Shown: positions 50,997 through 63,677 of the stretch, in pieces | Layout of the letters: each line of letters begins with the position of its first letter | Numbering within the stretch: position 1 is the first letter of the stretch | Translations under genes and position numbers: made by a program | Notes under the pieces: generated by a model | What the model was told of the DNA's origin: nothing | The model's database searches: none | What the model saw: the letters and a program-made list of their open reading frames with translations, nothing else | Assembly (NCBI GenBank): GCA_030248215.1 | Contig: JASANG010000065.1 | Span: forward strand, 62,001-126,000 | Reading direction: 5' to 3' | From: Enoplolaimus lenunculus | Lineage: Eukaryota; Nematoda; Enoplea; Enoplida; Thoracostomopsidae | DNA: 64,000 bases

Positions 50997-52134
50997 CCTA
51001 TAAAAATTGTTACTATAAGCATTGAACGGCCGATGAACAACCTTGGCCCTAATCTTGAAATTCGATCGGGAACTAGAAAGCTTCGCGAATTTTAGCAAAC
51101 TAAGATTGCAACAAGCGTGACAAAGTATACAACGATACTTCTGCGTGTCCTCAATTCTGGAACAAAATCAGCCGTATTTCACCGGTTCCGAGTACGCCTT
51201 AGCTGAATTGCGTCAAAGTAGTGCTATACTTGTCGTGCAGCGACATCCGCCACAGAACGGGACCGGACGTCACAAACGTTTGTTTACAATTTGATATACT
51301 GTGTCATACGGCAATACACGTGCGTTATTAGCGTTACATTAAAATAATCCATAAGTATAGCACCACACTAAAATTTCGCATGGCCTATAGCACGATGTAA
51401 ACGGATAACAAAAATATCGGAAACGGAAAACGGATATTGAAGTATAAAAGTTTCAAAAATGTTTTATTTTACTGCCAACACAATTGAGGCATGCATATAT
51501 TTGCTAGTTTTTGACAATTTTGAAACAAAAAATGGCAGATGCATCAAAATTTTTAAGATTTTGGATGAATTTCATAATTTTTCTTTCGTTCCAAACAATT
51601 TCAGCATATCTGCAACGAAAAAATGTGAGATATATACGTTATGTATAACTAATTTTAAATTGTCCAGTATTGAAATTTTTACACGTACTTAGCCTCACAT
51701 AAGCTCCGCTGACCGCTTCAAACTAAAGTTCGTGTCTTGTCTTTGCATATGATTTTTAAATGTCATATTTAACCGAAGGTATGTTTCATAATTTTCCAAA
51801 TTTATATGCTAATGAAAATTTTCCAATTCAAATTCACGATAATTATAAGTACTAACAAGGCACGATACCGTCTCTAAATGTTGCTAGCGAATCCGTAAAG
51901 CTCTAACGAAAGCTACAATATATCTTATTATGAAAGCTACAATATATCTTATCGCGCATAAACCAATAAATAAAGTATTATATACATTTCACTGATCACA
52001 AACCAAAGTACAGATCATTAAGACGTTGCCGAAAGATGATTACGCTCTGGTTTTCGTCAATGCCAAGATTTATATATCCAATGATACACTTACACTTTAG
52101 TCTATTGACATACGTAACTTTGTTACATTTGATA

Positions 52135-52929
52135 CAGTGTGGCAACAAAGGTTCGGATTCGGATTGTTCAAAATTTGCGATTCGGATTCGTTTGTAAAAA
52201 AGCCAAATCTAAATTAAAGCCGAATCCAACAATGTTCGGCAATATGTTTTTCATTTTTAAGCAACAAAAATTTAAATAATTTATTATAATTAATATATAT
52301 ATAAATCAACGTTTTTGTTTTATGCAGGGATGTGCTAATGAATCGGCATCGGTAATAATCGGCACTTATAGTGAGTATCGGCATCGGCACTGGATAAAAA
52401 TTGCAGTTTCTTTGCCCATACTTTTTGCACGTAACAATCAGTTGGAATGCTATCAAATTCATTTCTGTGCGCATATCAGTGTCTCGGCTAAAGGAAATTG
52501 TTATCTCTTGCGAATTAATTGAACTGAACCGTTTTTATAAAGTATAATCGTTTATGATCTTTAGGGTTTACGTCTTCATGTAATGATGTAATGTATCTGT
52601 TTGTTAAGCAAGGTGTACTAAAGTTGGACTCGGCATCGGCATCGGTTCGTTATCGGTAACATTTCAAAATAAGAAGCAGCATCAGTATCGGTATCGGCAA
52701 ATATTATGGTATCGGCACATCCCTAGTTTCAGGTTACAAATCTCAGAACTGAGGTCGGACACGAAATATGTAAGTAACGTTTAGAAGTTATGCGGGCGGC
52801 ATTGTGTTGATATTTTTTAACAAATTATAGATATAACTCAAATTTGTAATATGCACGATACGAATTCGAATTCGGCAAATTAGCAGTGCATTCAGATTCG
52901 GTCAAATCCTGGATTCGGTGCCACCCCTG
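52135..52929. mobile_element. hAT-like MITE (TTCGGA family) with a nested MITE
   Basis: Perfect 8-bp duplication atttgata on both sides. Ends CAGTGTGGCAACAAAGG and GATTCGGTGCCACCCCTG. The interior aligns with 32398-32778, except that a GCCGAT-family element is inserted at 52325-52724. Confidence 0.9.
52325..52724. mobile_element. hAT-like MITE (GCCGAT family), nested
   Basis: Ends CAGGGATGTGCTAATGAATC and TATCGGCACATCCCTA. Flanking gttttatg and gtttcagg agree at 6 of 8 and match the empty site of the sister element at 32398-32778. Reverse orientation to the copy at 54920-55379. Confidence 0.82.
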
Positions 52930-53944
52930 ATTTGATAGTTACTGAATCCAATGTTTGCGATCAATGCGTAACCAAACCAGAAATACTAAACTGAACCAAT
53001 TAGACAAAGACAATCTTAAGGCTTGTTAACACGGGCCGTGTTAACAAGCTAAGCTTAAGAACACAGCGACGAGTTTTTTTATCGAGTGTCACCTATGTAA
53101 TGTATATATGCAATATATATAGCAACCAAACAATTAAGCCCTCGCATAAACCGTACCACTGTACAAAAAAGAATATATTATACATAACTGCATAAAAAAT
53201 GATTAACCGCTAACAGGGACGTCCGCAGAAAATTATATTTGGGGTCGCGACTACAACTGCAACTTAACATTTTTTACTTTTAGACCGAATCAATTTGGGG
53301 GGCACCAGCCAACCCCCTAATGCACACCCGTGGGGACGCCTGTGATCGCTAAGAGGTTGCTCGCGTAACATACATACACTTACGTCTTACGTACAAAACT
53401 ACTCACAACGAACGACTGCGAAGACATATTAATTACCACTGCTTAAAGCGAGATAGCAGTTAAACCAATATTTTTTGCGTATGTTTGTTCTTGCCACCTG
53501 AGTATAAACCCCTCCAAAAAATAATCGTATGCCCAACAATCAGCTGCATCCCCCTTTTTTAAGAGATCAACAGCCGGGAACACACCCATAAAAACCCCCA
53601 GGGTACACGACTGAAACACAGACCCCAAAATAAACTGAGCTGTTCTGCAATAGCCCTGACAAAGAACTAAATATTAAAGATACAGTCGTTTATTTCCGTT
53701 CTGGAACCGTCTACGCTGAGTGGCTCAGCGTCAAACAGTGGAAACACTGTGCAACACAGTCCAAAAATAAACAACTTTACATTTTGCTTAGCTGCTGCCG
53801 CCGCTTACAATACAAACATTAGTCAACTACGGCTGTATACAACAATCAGGGGCGTATATGTATACAAAGGGAGCTATAGAAGGCATATATCCCGTTTCTA
53901 ATGTCTGAAGACAACAAAATAGTCACTGGCATCAGGTTTAGAGT

Positions 53945-54106
53945 CACGCCCGTAGCCAGCTCACCGTGCTAGTTGGCTAAAAATTCTTTAGGACGGCCAT
54001 CCAATGCTTTTAGTCGCTTGCAAACAAGGTTAAAAAATTTCTAGGGGGGCCAAAGTTTTTCCAGGGGGGCTGAGCCCTCCTGGCACTTCCCTTGGCTACG
54101 GGCACG
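53945..54106. mobile_element. MITE with CACGCCCGTAGCCAG ends
   Basis: Inverted ends CACGCCCGTAGCCAGC and TTGGCTACGGGCACG, 162 bp, with poly-G stretches. Same family as 9120-9482. Confidence 0.65.
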
Positions 54107-54919
54107 CTTACAGAGTAAACCTTTTCAATCCTAGAACACAAAAAACCTTATACTTAATTAAAGGAATACGTACCATCCCGAATTGAAACTCCGTCTTCGC
54201 CCGTGAATCAAAATACTATATACATTAAACATACGCGGTACACGACATCGTAAAGCATATAAATATACAAACAACACACACTACTTGTGTTTATATGTAT
54301 AGCTCGATTTCAAAGCACCTGTAACACTGTCCCACCAAATCTCTGCATTACACAAATCCTACAGAAAATATGTTGTATATAACGAACGTCGACGCGACAT
54401 CAATAAACGATAAAACCACAACGACAATTCACAACCACTAGCAAACGATGAATTGAACGTTTGTTGACGATTGCGATTTAATAACAAAAATCTTTGGCAT
54501 TTTTTACCTTTTAAACAATTCTGCATTTACTACCGATCGATTTTATCTGACTCAGAGACCAAGTCAGCGCAACTGGTTTGAGCAAAAAAGGCGTAGCCAG
54601 GCGGGCGACACCGTGGTGGTGGTCATAGAAACCCTTTTTTTTGTGATATTTATCCAATACGGGAAATTTTTTTAGCTCGTAAATCGAGAAAACACAATTT
54701 CAGATGTTTCTGTTTGCACATAACAGTCGGTCCAATGAGCTCAAAAAGTGCTCACAGCGCACTTCGATGGTAACGCACTTCGATGGCACGTACGCGTACA
54801 GTAACCGCGACTTTGCATTGCAATCAGGATTGAACAATATCAAAGCATGACGTCAAATGACGCTCATACAGCAAGAAGTGAACCCAAAATAAAGGAACTT
54901 AATGATATGTAATTTTAAC

Positions 54920-55379
54920 CAGTGGTGTGCTGATGCCAAAATTTTTGCCGATGCCTATCCTTATTTTGAAATCTTGCCGGTGCAGATCCTTATTTTGAAA
55001 CCTTGCCAATGCCGATCCTTATTTTGAAATCTTGCCGATGCCGATTCCAACTTTAGTACACCATGCTTAATAAACAGATAACATACTACATTACATCATT
55101 ATATGAAGACTAAACCCTAACCATCATAAACGATTATACGTAATTTTATACGAACCGTTCATTTCAATTAATTTTTTCAAGCACAAACGCAAGGGAGATA
55201 ACAGTTTGCCTGACCAGACACACAGATATGGGCCCAGAAATGAAACTGATAGCATTCCAACTGACTGTTATATGTGCAAAAAGTATCGGCAAAGAATCGG
55301 CAATTTTTGTCCAGTGCCGATGCCGATATTCACGGAAAGTACCGATTATGACCGATGCTGATTAATCGGCACATCCCTA
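54920..55379. mobile_element. hAT-like MITE (GCCGAT family)
   Basis: Target copies attttaac and atttaaac agree at 7 of 8. Starts CAGTGGTGTGCTGATGCC and ends TTAATCGGCACATCCCTA. GCCGATCCTTATTTTGAAAT-type units repeat at the left end. Confidence 0.88.
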
Positions 55380-55663
55380 ATTTAAACTAAAGTGTTGCCA
55401 AATTTACAAAAAAACCTGTTTAAAGAAATGTTCGCAATTAAAATTCCTAAAATTGTATCTAATTTAGAAATAAACTTATTACGCAACAAACCTTTTATAA
55501 AAATGAAAAATTTGACTGCAGAAACTGTACAAACCTACTATCACAACTGCTACAAGAACCAAAGCAAGAAATCGATTTCCTGCTGCCATAGAACGCCGAC
55601 CTTAAACTGTACACTGATTCATATAATATGACACTGTCGCAAACTTTAAAACTACTAATATTT

Positions 55664-55826
55664 ACATATATATATCCATATATATACATATATATACATA
55701 TACACATATATATACATATATATATATATATACACATATATATACATATATACATATATACACATATATACATATATATATAAATATATATATTTATATA
55801 TCTATGTATATATATATAAACATAAA
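55664..55826. repeat. (TA)-rich microsatellite
   Basis: About 160 bp of TATATACATATA-type sequence, interrupted by occasional C. Confidence 0.88.
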
Positions 55827-56412
55827 TAAGCGGCTGCGATGTTGAAAAACATCTTAAACGAACCCCAACAACACATGGAATCAAAGAAGCCGATACACTG
55901 AACAACGTTATATTTAACCAACGACTGAATTCGATTGAACAGAGTTTTTAAACTAATTTAAAATCAGTAGTAACGTCCATGCGACCAGTACCTGAATCTA
56001 AATTTTATACATGGCGCAATCACCATTTATTTTATGTTTTGCTCAAATCCGAATCTAAAACGACCTAATGACTTGCGTTTGCTGTAGTCTACAACTTAAA
56101 CGAACACTGGCGCACGCAATGGATGCCATCCACCAACCCATGTCACCGCAACAGAAATCAAAGCCAAATTTTAATACTATGATTTCGTGCTAAAATTGCG
56201 TTCGGCTTCCCTCTCGCTGGCTTTGTTCACACATAATATTCATTGCCCGTGCCCCCTCAAAAATTTCTGGATCGACCACTGTACACGCCCGTTTCTTAAA
56301 TTAGCCTAGCTAGATTAAAGAAATATCAATGTCTTATACAAGCTAAAACCTCAGCGTTATGAATCAAATTGAATTATTTGCGTTCGATAAATTAAATAGG
56401 TACATATACGTC

Positions 56413-56520
56413 AGGGATCGACCGGATACTAATTTTACCGGATACCGGAACCAGATAGTGAATTTTGTACCGGAACCGAAGCCGGACGTTAACCGGATAT
56501 AGGATTTAAATTTGTACACT
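56413..56520. mobile_element. MITE end fragment (CAGGGATCGACCGGAT family)
   Basis: Begins CAGGGATCGACCGGATAC with ACCGGA repeats, as in the elements at 13453-13916 and 21722-22119. No matching right end was found. Confidence 0.5.
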
Positions 56521-56786
56521 GTTGGAAGTATATATTTGAGTCTTGTGAAAAACATGTACATATTTATGGATTGAAGAGTAATGTTTGGTTTGGATTTTTC
56601 ATTCCATGTCACTGTCCATTCATGAATTACTCGAAATTGCAGTCGCTTCTCGTATACGTACAACATCAATGAAGACAAATTCAAATGCACAAAAAACGCT
56701 GAATTTGTAACCTCGACGTGAATTAATGGTTCGACCGCTGCAAGAGCTTACACAACTTAGCTACTTAAAATTTTGGTGGTTTCGGT

Positions 56787-56952
56787 TTTTAGTCTTGTTA
56801 CAAACGATTTTTTGCGATTTTTACGTGAAAAAAACTTTAGTGTTTAAATAAAATTTCGCTTTTTCGCTTTTTAGTCTTGTTACAAACGGTTTTTTTGCGA
56901 TTTTTGCTTGAAAAAACTTTAGTGTTTAAATAAAATTTCGCTTTGATTAGTG
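56787..56952. repeat. About 83-bp tandem duplication
   Basis: Two copies of TTTTTAGTCTTGTTACAAAC, then a poly-T stretch and AAACTTTAGTGTTTAAATAA, with minor differences. Confidence 0.85.
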
Positions 56953-57307
56953 ATTTTCTATTTTAGGGAACGGATTACATCGCGGTTCAGTGTCTTTTAA
57001 TTTGTGTTACCTAATTTTCATTTTAGTATCTGATTTGTACTCAGTTTCGAGTGTTTTTAAACAAACTATTAATTTAAAATGTTCACATCCGCATCCGCAC
57101 AAATATCGACACACACAATAGTATTAATTCAATAGAGGGCGGAAGCAAAGTCCACCGCAGTGTTTATATTATTATTACATTACCACATGCTTATGCTTAG
57201 ACTTAGGTTCAGATTGGTTATATTGGGAGACTTGATGCGTTCGATGAAACTTAAGCACCAAAACCCATGTGCTGCTGTTAAATCCGCATCCGTAACATCC
57301 CTGTTAA

Positions 57308-57688
57308 CAGGCTGCAAAGCGGAACTGGATTAAACCGGAATCGGAACAGCAAATTTATACCGGAATTGTAGTTGGAATCGGAACTAGATATTTTGTGACT
57401 ATACGATAATTATTGTTGACAAGTCATGTTGATTTAGGGTGTCTGTTGGATGACAACAATTTTCAAAAACGTCGTAAGATCAAATTGGCAACGATTTTTG
57501 GTACCACCGAAAGCAATTTAATACATAACTAATGCAGAATTATATTAATGCAGCGTATCACAACAAGTAGGATTAAAATTAAAATTTCAAAATTCCGATT
57601 CCAATTGATTGTGCAATTCGACTCGGAATCGGAACTCGTTTTGGATCAGAATTCTAATAATCGGAACCGGAATTCCGATTGCACCCTG
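57308..57688. mobile_element. hAT-like MITE (CGGAAT family)
   Basis: Starts CAGGCTGCAAAGCGGAAC and ends TTCCGATTGCACCCTG. Flanking cctgttaa and cctgctga agree at 6 of 8. Aligns with 11155-11515 over its length (381 bp). Confidence 0.82.
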
Positions 57689-58176
57689 CCTGCTGATCAG
57701 TTTTTTTTCATTTATCACTCTTTTCACACAAGCCGCTTTCGATATTTTTGCAATACGATTAACAGGCGTAATAATAACTTGGTCAAATCATAATCGAAAA
57801 TGAGACAAGTTCAAGCATTCACTGTCCAAGTTTACGCAATACTTACACACAACCAGCAAATCATATAAGTTTATGAAACACATGACCGCGTTCTAACCCG
57901 TAGTTATAATAAACCTTCAAAGCCAAGGGGGGGGGGCGGAGTACGCAAGGGTACTGAGTGAAAAGACCCCTCATGAAATTTCAAGACAATAAAAGGCTAC
58001 TTTTGACACAAGGTATACAAGAATAACCTTCTGGATCGAAGATGTAAGAAAAAAATGTTTTACATAAGCTGAGGTTTTGCCCTCGCGAATTGAAATCCTG
58101 GCTTCACAAGCGTTCGAAACTGTGGCAGGCATCGAAACAATTCTGATGCATCGTCGCAAGCCCAGGCCACGCATGA

Positions 58177-58686
58177 ACCAACAGCACACATACCGTTGAC
58201 AGACTCAATTACTGGAAGCCAATTACTCGCCGTGTGCGCTTAATATGGCAAGGGTGTATATTATCAGCAAACACTTTTTTGGCCGAACAGCAGCGGATAC
58301 ACGAACCTGTGACAGGGGCAGTGCGATCTCAATTGGGACGGCATCATCTCAATTCTGAAAACAGCTTACAAGTAAAAACGAGCTCGAAGTCAACCGAAAG
58401 ATCAAACCTAAATCTTAATGAGAATTTTTGTTTTGATCTCTGTTTTAGGGCAACGGTTTCGTTGGACCCTTTGGAAGCTCCTCAAGCGAACGTGAGCATT
58501 GTGCGTCCGATTTACATTTCTTTGGAGCCCAGCCAACAATATTATCCACATAGACCAGCTATGGTTTGGAAGCAATTACATTCATTTGACGTCTTATACA
58601 CATTGATTACGTATTATACCAGCAAAAATCCCCATGGGAGGGTCCTTCGTTTTCACATGCCAATAGTTGCGCAATGCCTCAAATAG
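58177..58686 (+). other. 170-codon open stretch, unrecognised
   Basis: Stop-to-stop open frame with no obvious ATG start. Its later half (SLDPLEAPQANVSIVRPIYI, PHRPAMVWKQLHSFDV) has coding-like composition. A good acceptor-like site (CTGTTTTAG at about 58441-58449) precedes that half. I recognise no family. It may be an exon of an unseen gene, a decayed copy of one, or chance. Confidence 0.25.
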
Positions 58687-58856
58687 TAACTAATCCATAT
58701 AGGGAACAAAAACAATGAACCATTTCACAAATATGACATTTAATCAACGAAAAGTTAATTATATACACACAAATACGTATAATACGTACATATCCGTAGC
58801 TGTTTGGACAAAATAGACCGTTAAGTAATATGTACATATACGTTATAATTTATATC

Positions 58857-59140
58857 ACGGTGCGACCGGAGTTCCGGTTACGGTTCCGGCATTTTTCACA
58901 TTCCGGTTCCATTTAATTTTTGCCGGAATCAAAAATTAAAATTTGATCGGTGGAAATTAAGATATTTTACTAAAAATGACGATAAAAATTAAACAATTTC
59001 AGTAGTACAGCATGCAAACCTTGACAATCGCCGAAAATAAACCATCGAAGGTAGATTTAGCTTCCGTGGATAATGAAAATCTAAAATACTGCACATAAAG
59101 TGAATACCTATCTTCAACTAGGGTTGTTTCACCAATAATA
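58857..59140. mobile_element. hAT-like MITE (CCGGAA family), right end lost
   Basis: Starts near CACGGTGCGACCGGAGTTCC. The core (GATAATGAAAATCTAAAATA) aligns with 63321-63677. It runs into another element at about 59144. Confidence 0.65.
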
Positions 59141-59143
59141 CAT

Positions 59144-60060
59144 CAGGGTTGGTTTTTTCCAGAAAAATTGAATCGACCGGAAAAAACGGTTTTTCCCGGA
59201 AAAATGGAAAAATTGAAAATCAAGTACTAATGCTTCCACAAGCCCAAAAACGTTGATGAATGATTTGTCTTTTAAAAAAGACAGAAGAATTAAATTACTA
59301 TTTTATTAAGTATCAACATTTGATAACACGTGTTGATAAACTTGCTGCAGCTGTACACACTACAGAACTGTCATACGCCTAAACAGATGCATGTGCCAGC
59401 TGAGGTGGGCAATAACTTGCGGGGTTGACTCCGGCAAAATATAAACTTGAAATTAATAAGAAGTTAGGTTCCGAACTTTAAACCGTTTGTATAGCATAGG
59501 TACTTCTTAGCACCGTAGGACTGCTGGCGCGATAGGAGACACAACTCTCCTAACCTCGAGTCCGCCCCTGAGGAGCCACCGTAGTTTTAGTAGAATGCCG
59601 TTGAATTTAGAACCTGTAAACATGTGTTTCCCTGGTCTTTCATTTCCGTTTCCCTGGTCTTTCCTTTCCAGAAGTTTAAGAGAGGCATTTATTCACCAAT
59701 TCCTCCTGCTGGCGGATCCAAAGGGGGACCATGATTTTGTTTTTAAAGGTTTAGCACTAACATGGGGCATGACTTCTGGCTCGCTTCGCTCGCGAATGTT
59801 TTCTTTATGTCTCGTAGCGGTCCTCATATCAGACTTTCCTGGATCCGCCACTGATTCGCCCAAAGTAAATCAGCTTTCGCGGCGACGGAAGCGCAAGAAA
59901 AATGTATTCATCACGGTTTCCGCCATGTTTTGTCGCTGATTTGCTAGCGATTTACTGAGATTATAATAAAGATTTTTCCGTTTTTTCCACCCCCCTCGCT
60001 AAAAACGAAAAAAACGGGGAAAAATCGTTTTTCTGATGGTTTTTTCCGGCGCCCAACCCG
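59144..60060. mobile_element. TIR element rich in GGAAAAA, with a nested MITE
   Basis: The left end CAGGGTTGGTTTTTTCCAG and right end GGTTTTTTCCGGCGCCCAAC are roughly inverted. Both are flanked inside by GGAAAAACGG/CGTTTTTTCC repeats. It holds the MITE at 59707-59853. Ends are imperfect and no clear duplication was seen. A (CCCGGA)-rich stretch follows at 60050-60240. Confidence 0.5.
59707..59853. mobile_element. hAT-like MITE (CAGTGGCGGATCC ends), nested
   Basis: Ends TGCTGGCGGATCCAAAG and TTCCTGGATCCGCCACTG. Flanking attcctcc and attcgccc agree at 6 of 8. 147 bp. Confidence 0.72.
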
Positions 60061-60804
60061 GATATATGTTGGATGTTGAGCTGCAACACTTAAAAATAAA
60101 TACCCGGACCCGAATTTTTCTGAAACAAAAACCCGGACCTATCCGCACCCAGAATTTTCAAGAATGCCAACCCGGACCCGAATTTATTTTTCAGGCAATC
60201 CCGGGGCCTGGAATTTTGAACATGATCCTAATTTTTGAAACATAGAAAAGAATTTTTGTCTCCATAAATATATCCTAGCAGCTCATTAAGTAAAAATATT
60301 AATGGACAGTATGCAATCCGAAACGACAATGTCATCGAGTAAAATGTCGAATAAACAACTTAAAATGAGACATGTCATGTCTGTGCATTCCGACCATATA
60401 AGCATTCCTAATTAGCATTCGTAGTCGTAACCCAAGTATATCTACGTAGGTTATTACTCAGAAGTGAAGCCTGTTGACCAATTTTTTCTTCTGCAGTTTG
60501 CTTTTACATGACATACGATAGTTGTCTTATTAAGACACATGTTGGGAGTGTTTAGTTTCAATGTATTTCACACAGTTGACGTTGGTTGTGCAACTGTCTG
60601 ATAAATTGTTTAATCAGTTTAATTTAGGTACGATGCAGTTACTATTCAGAATGTAAGCGCGGGATGCTAAAATCACTAAGCTAAATTTTGTTTCGCGTAT
60701 TTTGTCCGGATATTTTTGTAACGCCCGGACCCGGAATGATTTCTTGTTGTGCAAACCCTGAACAGTAATTTCTTGAAACGAAAACCCGGACCTGGATGCA
60801 ATTG

Positions 60805-61065
60805 CAGTGTGATGTGCCGATACCAAAATTTTTCGATTGCGAACCGATGTTGATTCCAATTTCAATATATTCACGATTTTTACAGAACGGAGAGGATATA
60901 TACTAGATTAGACATATATACATCATCAAAAATGCGAAGACTTCAAACTCTAATCACCATAATCGCGATTATAATTTTACGAGAACGGAACATTTCACTT
61001 AGTTTTTTTCAAACACAAACGCAAGAGATAGCTGTAAGTTTCCTTGTTCAGACGCACTTTGCCCA
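60805..61065. mobile_element. GCCGAT-family MITE, truncated
   Basis: Starts TGTGATGTGCCGATACC. The interior matches 61171-61704 (TTTTTTTCAAACACAAACGC). The right end is missing. Confidence 0.6.
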
Positions 61066-61170
61066 AAACGGTCTGTCTACAAAACTATTCAATATTTGAG
61101 TTTCACGTAACCTCCGTGATCATTCACATACATATGAAAATTTTTGGTCAAAAAGTTCACTAATTTATAT

Positions 61171-61704
61171 TCGGGATGCGCCGATACCAAAATTTTGGCC
61201 GATGCCGATTCTTAGTTTGAAATTTTGGCCGATGCCGATTCTTATTTTGAAATTTTGCCGATGCCGATTCTTATTTTGAAATTTTGGCCGATGCCGATTC
61301 TTATTTTGAAATTTTGGCCGATGCCGATTCTTATTTTGAAATTTTGGCCGATGCCGATTCTTATTTTGAAATTTTGCCGATGCCGAATCGATGCCGTTGT
61401 CAACTGTAGTAAGTCATGCTTAATAAACAAATAGGACAGTACATTATATCAGTATATGAAGGCATAAACCCTAAACAACATAAACGATTAGAATTTTATG
61501 AGAACGGATCATTTCAATTAATTAGTTCAAACACAAACGCAAAAGAGGTATATAACAGTTTTACTGACCACACACACTGGTATGTGCTCAGAAATGAAAC
61601 TGATAGCAATCCAACTGACTAATCGGCACTTTTTTGCAGCGCTGCTGCCGATACTTACGAAAAGTGCCGATTATTACCGATGCCAATTAATCTGCACATC
61701 CCTA
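61171..61704. mobile_element. hAT-like MITE (GCCGAT family), perfect target duplication
   Basis: 8-bp duplication atttatat on both sides. Starts TCGGGATGCGCCGATACC and ends AATCTGCACATCCCTA. It contains about six tandem units of TTGGCCGATGCCGATTCTTA plus TTTTGAAATT (61190-61380), a local expansion of the subterminal motif. Confidence 0.92.
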
Positions 61705-62598
61705 ATTTATATACATATATATATACCCTTCCACGAACTTTGACGAGCCGAGTCTAAATGGTGTTCCGTTTACTACTAACCAACCCCCAGTACACGAGTT
61801 CTCGTCAAATAACTGCGTTTTGCTTCCCGCCATCGGTCTGGATAGACGCCAAACCACACTTAATATCTGGCCAGTTTGCGCTGGTTTCACGACAATTTAT
61901 CACCCGAAAACTCGTGGACAGCTCAATTACACCCCGAAACCTCGTCCGAAAAAACAATTTGTCGCCCCCAGCATTACGCTTTGGGTTACGCTGTAGGATT
62001 ATGGTTACGCTTAGGACACTCTCGGGCGACACGTTCTCGCTGCTCGACAGAATTTTATAGCAGATCCGTTTACACTCACCGTGAGTTTGAACCAGTAAAC
62101 CGTGCAGTATAAGATGCTAAGCGATATCTCTGCATTTAAAAAAACGACATTGCAATCAAACCAAACACGAAACCGCTTCAAATCACACATCGTCCACAAA
62201 CAACGCTTTTCTCTGATCTGCTGCTACTGTCGGTTCGTTCCGTCCGTCAACAGTCATATCTTCTACTTATTACTTAAAACGAACTGATCTGTAACAGAGA
62301 CCGACACCCGAGAGTAAATAGAAAACGACCACCCAGCTGCTGCTGCTTTTAAGAACCCACGAGACATCACGAGATACAACTACACAAACCATGTACATTT
62401 GTCTATATATATATGCATATATTAACACGGATTTTTTTCTAGTGTTCCACTTTTGCCCTGATACACATATATACGTCGACCAATATAATATTACTAGGCT
62501 CGCCGTCTCGTAGACTATTTAAGGATAGAGCATTTGCTGGAAAACTAGATACATGCGCAGCCCGCCATACCAACACACAGACGAAGTGTCATCAAAAC

Positions 62599-63193
62599 GG
62601 GTCTTTTCAGTTATCCCCCCCAGCCCGCGTTTGCCCAAAACTGGTTCGATTTTGAAAATTTTTGTATATTTGAGCTTTTCATGACCTCTCCTGATCAATC
62701 CAAACCTAAATTTGAATTTTTGAAAAATTCGATTTTTAGGAACCTATCAAAGATTTTGTCAAAAAGATTGACAAATTATACACCATTCGATGCAGCTTAC
62801 AGAGCTGAGTCGAATGGTGTTGAATTTTTCACAATCGGATGACTGGTTAACGAGTTATTGTCAAATGACTGATTTGGCGCGCAGCCATCGATTTGGGACA
62901 GCGCCAAATGAGTTATTTGAACATCATTCGTTAACCAATCGCCTAATTACAAAAACTTAACAAGATTTGACTCAACTAAGCAAGGTGCATTGAATGGTGT
63001 AAATTTGTCAAACTTTTTGACAAAAAAATTTTGGCGCACCTTAGGACTTTTTAAAAATCGAATTTTTCAAAAATTCAAATTTAGGCATGGAATACTCAGG
63101 GGAGGTCATCAGAAGCTCAAATATGCAAAAAAATTTCAAAACCGCATCATTTTTGGGCAAATGCGGGCTAGAAGACAGCGGAAAAGAGCCAGC
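62599..63193. mobile_element. Large fold-back element (MULE-like), copy B
   Basis: A 9-bp repeat catcaaaac flanks it (62590-62598 and 63194-63202). Arms of about 150 bp are inverted repeats (GGGTCTTTTCAGTTATCC ... GGAAAAGAGCC; AAATTTGAATTTTTGAAAAA ... TTTTTCAAAAATTCAAATTT). An inner palindrome around 62800-62960 contains GTTAACGAGTTATTG and its inverse. A 9-bp duplication with long arms is the Mutator-like signature. No transposase is present. Confidence 0.8.
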
Positions 63194-63320
63194 CATCAAA
63201 ACCATTCCTAACCGATTACCATCGATACTGGTCATAACTGAACACAGTATGACCTGGTAAACGTGGATGGACACAAAAAAACCAAACTTGGACTGTTGTA
63301 CACTCATGAGTGGCACTGAA

Positions 63321-63677
63321 TGTGGTGCAACCGGAATTCCAGTTCCGGTTCCGGCATTTTTTCACCTTCCGGTCCCGGTAAATTTTTGCCGGATTTAAAA
63401 ATTCCGGTATTATAATTTGGCCGTTTTGTTAACTTTGCTAATTTTTAAGAATCTCTTTTGAAAGCCACTTGTACACCGAATATAAGCCATTGATGGTGGA
63501 TTTCACTTCACTCGACGACGAAAATCTAAAATACAACAAATAAAATAAATATCTATGTTCGACTAAGGTTATTTCACAAATAATAGAGCAAAAAATAAGA
63601 TTAAAATGAAATCTTTGGTGAAATACATTTTACACTTTCCGGTTCCGGTAAAATTTTCAAATTCCGGTTGCACCCTG
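63321..63677. mobile_element. hAT-like MITE (CCGGAA family)
   Basis: Target copies gcactgaa and gaactgaa agree at 7 of 8. Starts TGTGGTGCAACCGGAATTCC and ends AATTCCGGTTGCACCCTG. It is the reverse-oriented sister of 7530-7930. Confidence 0.9.

Noticed and set aside
59595-59939. 114-codon + strand frame
   Set aside because: It runs through the MITE at 59707-59853 and has no coding signature on either side.
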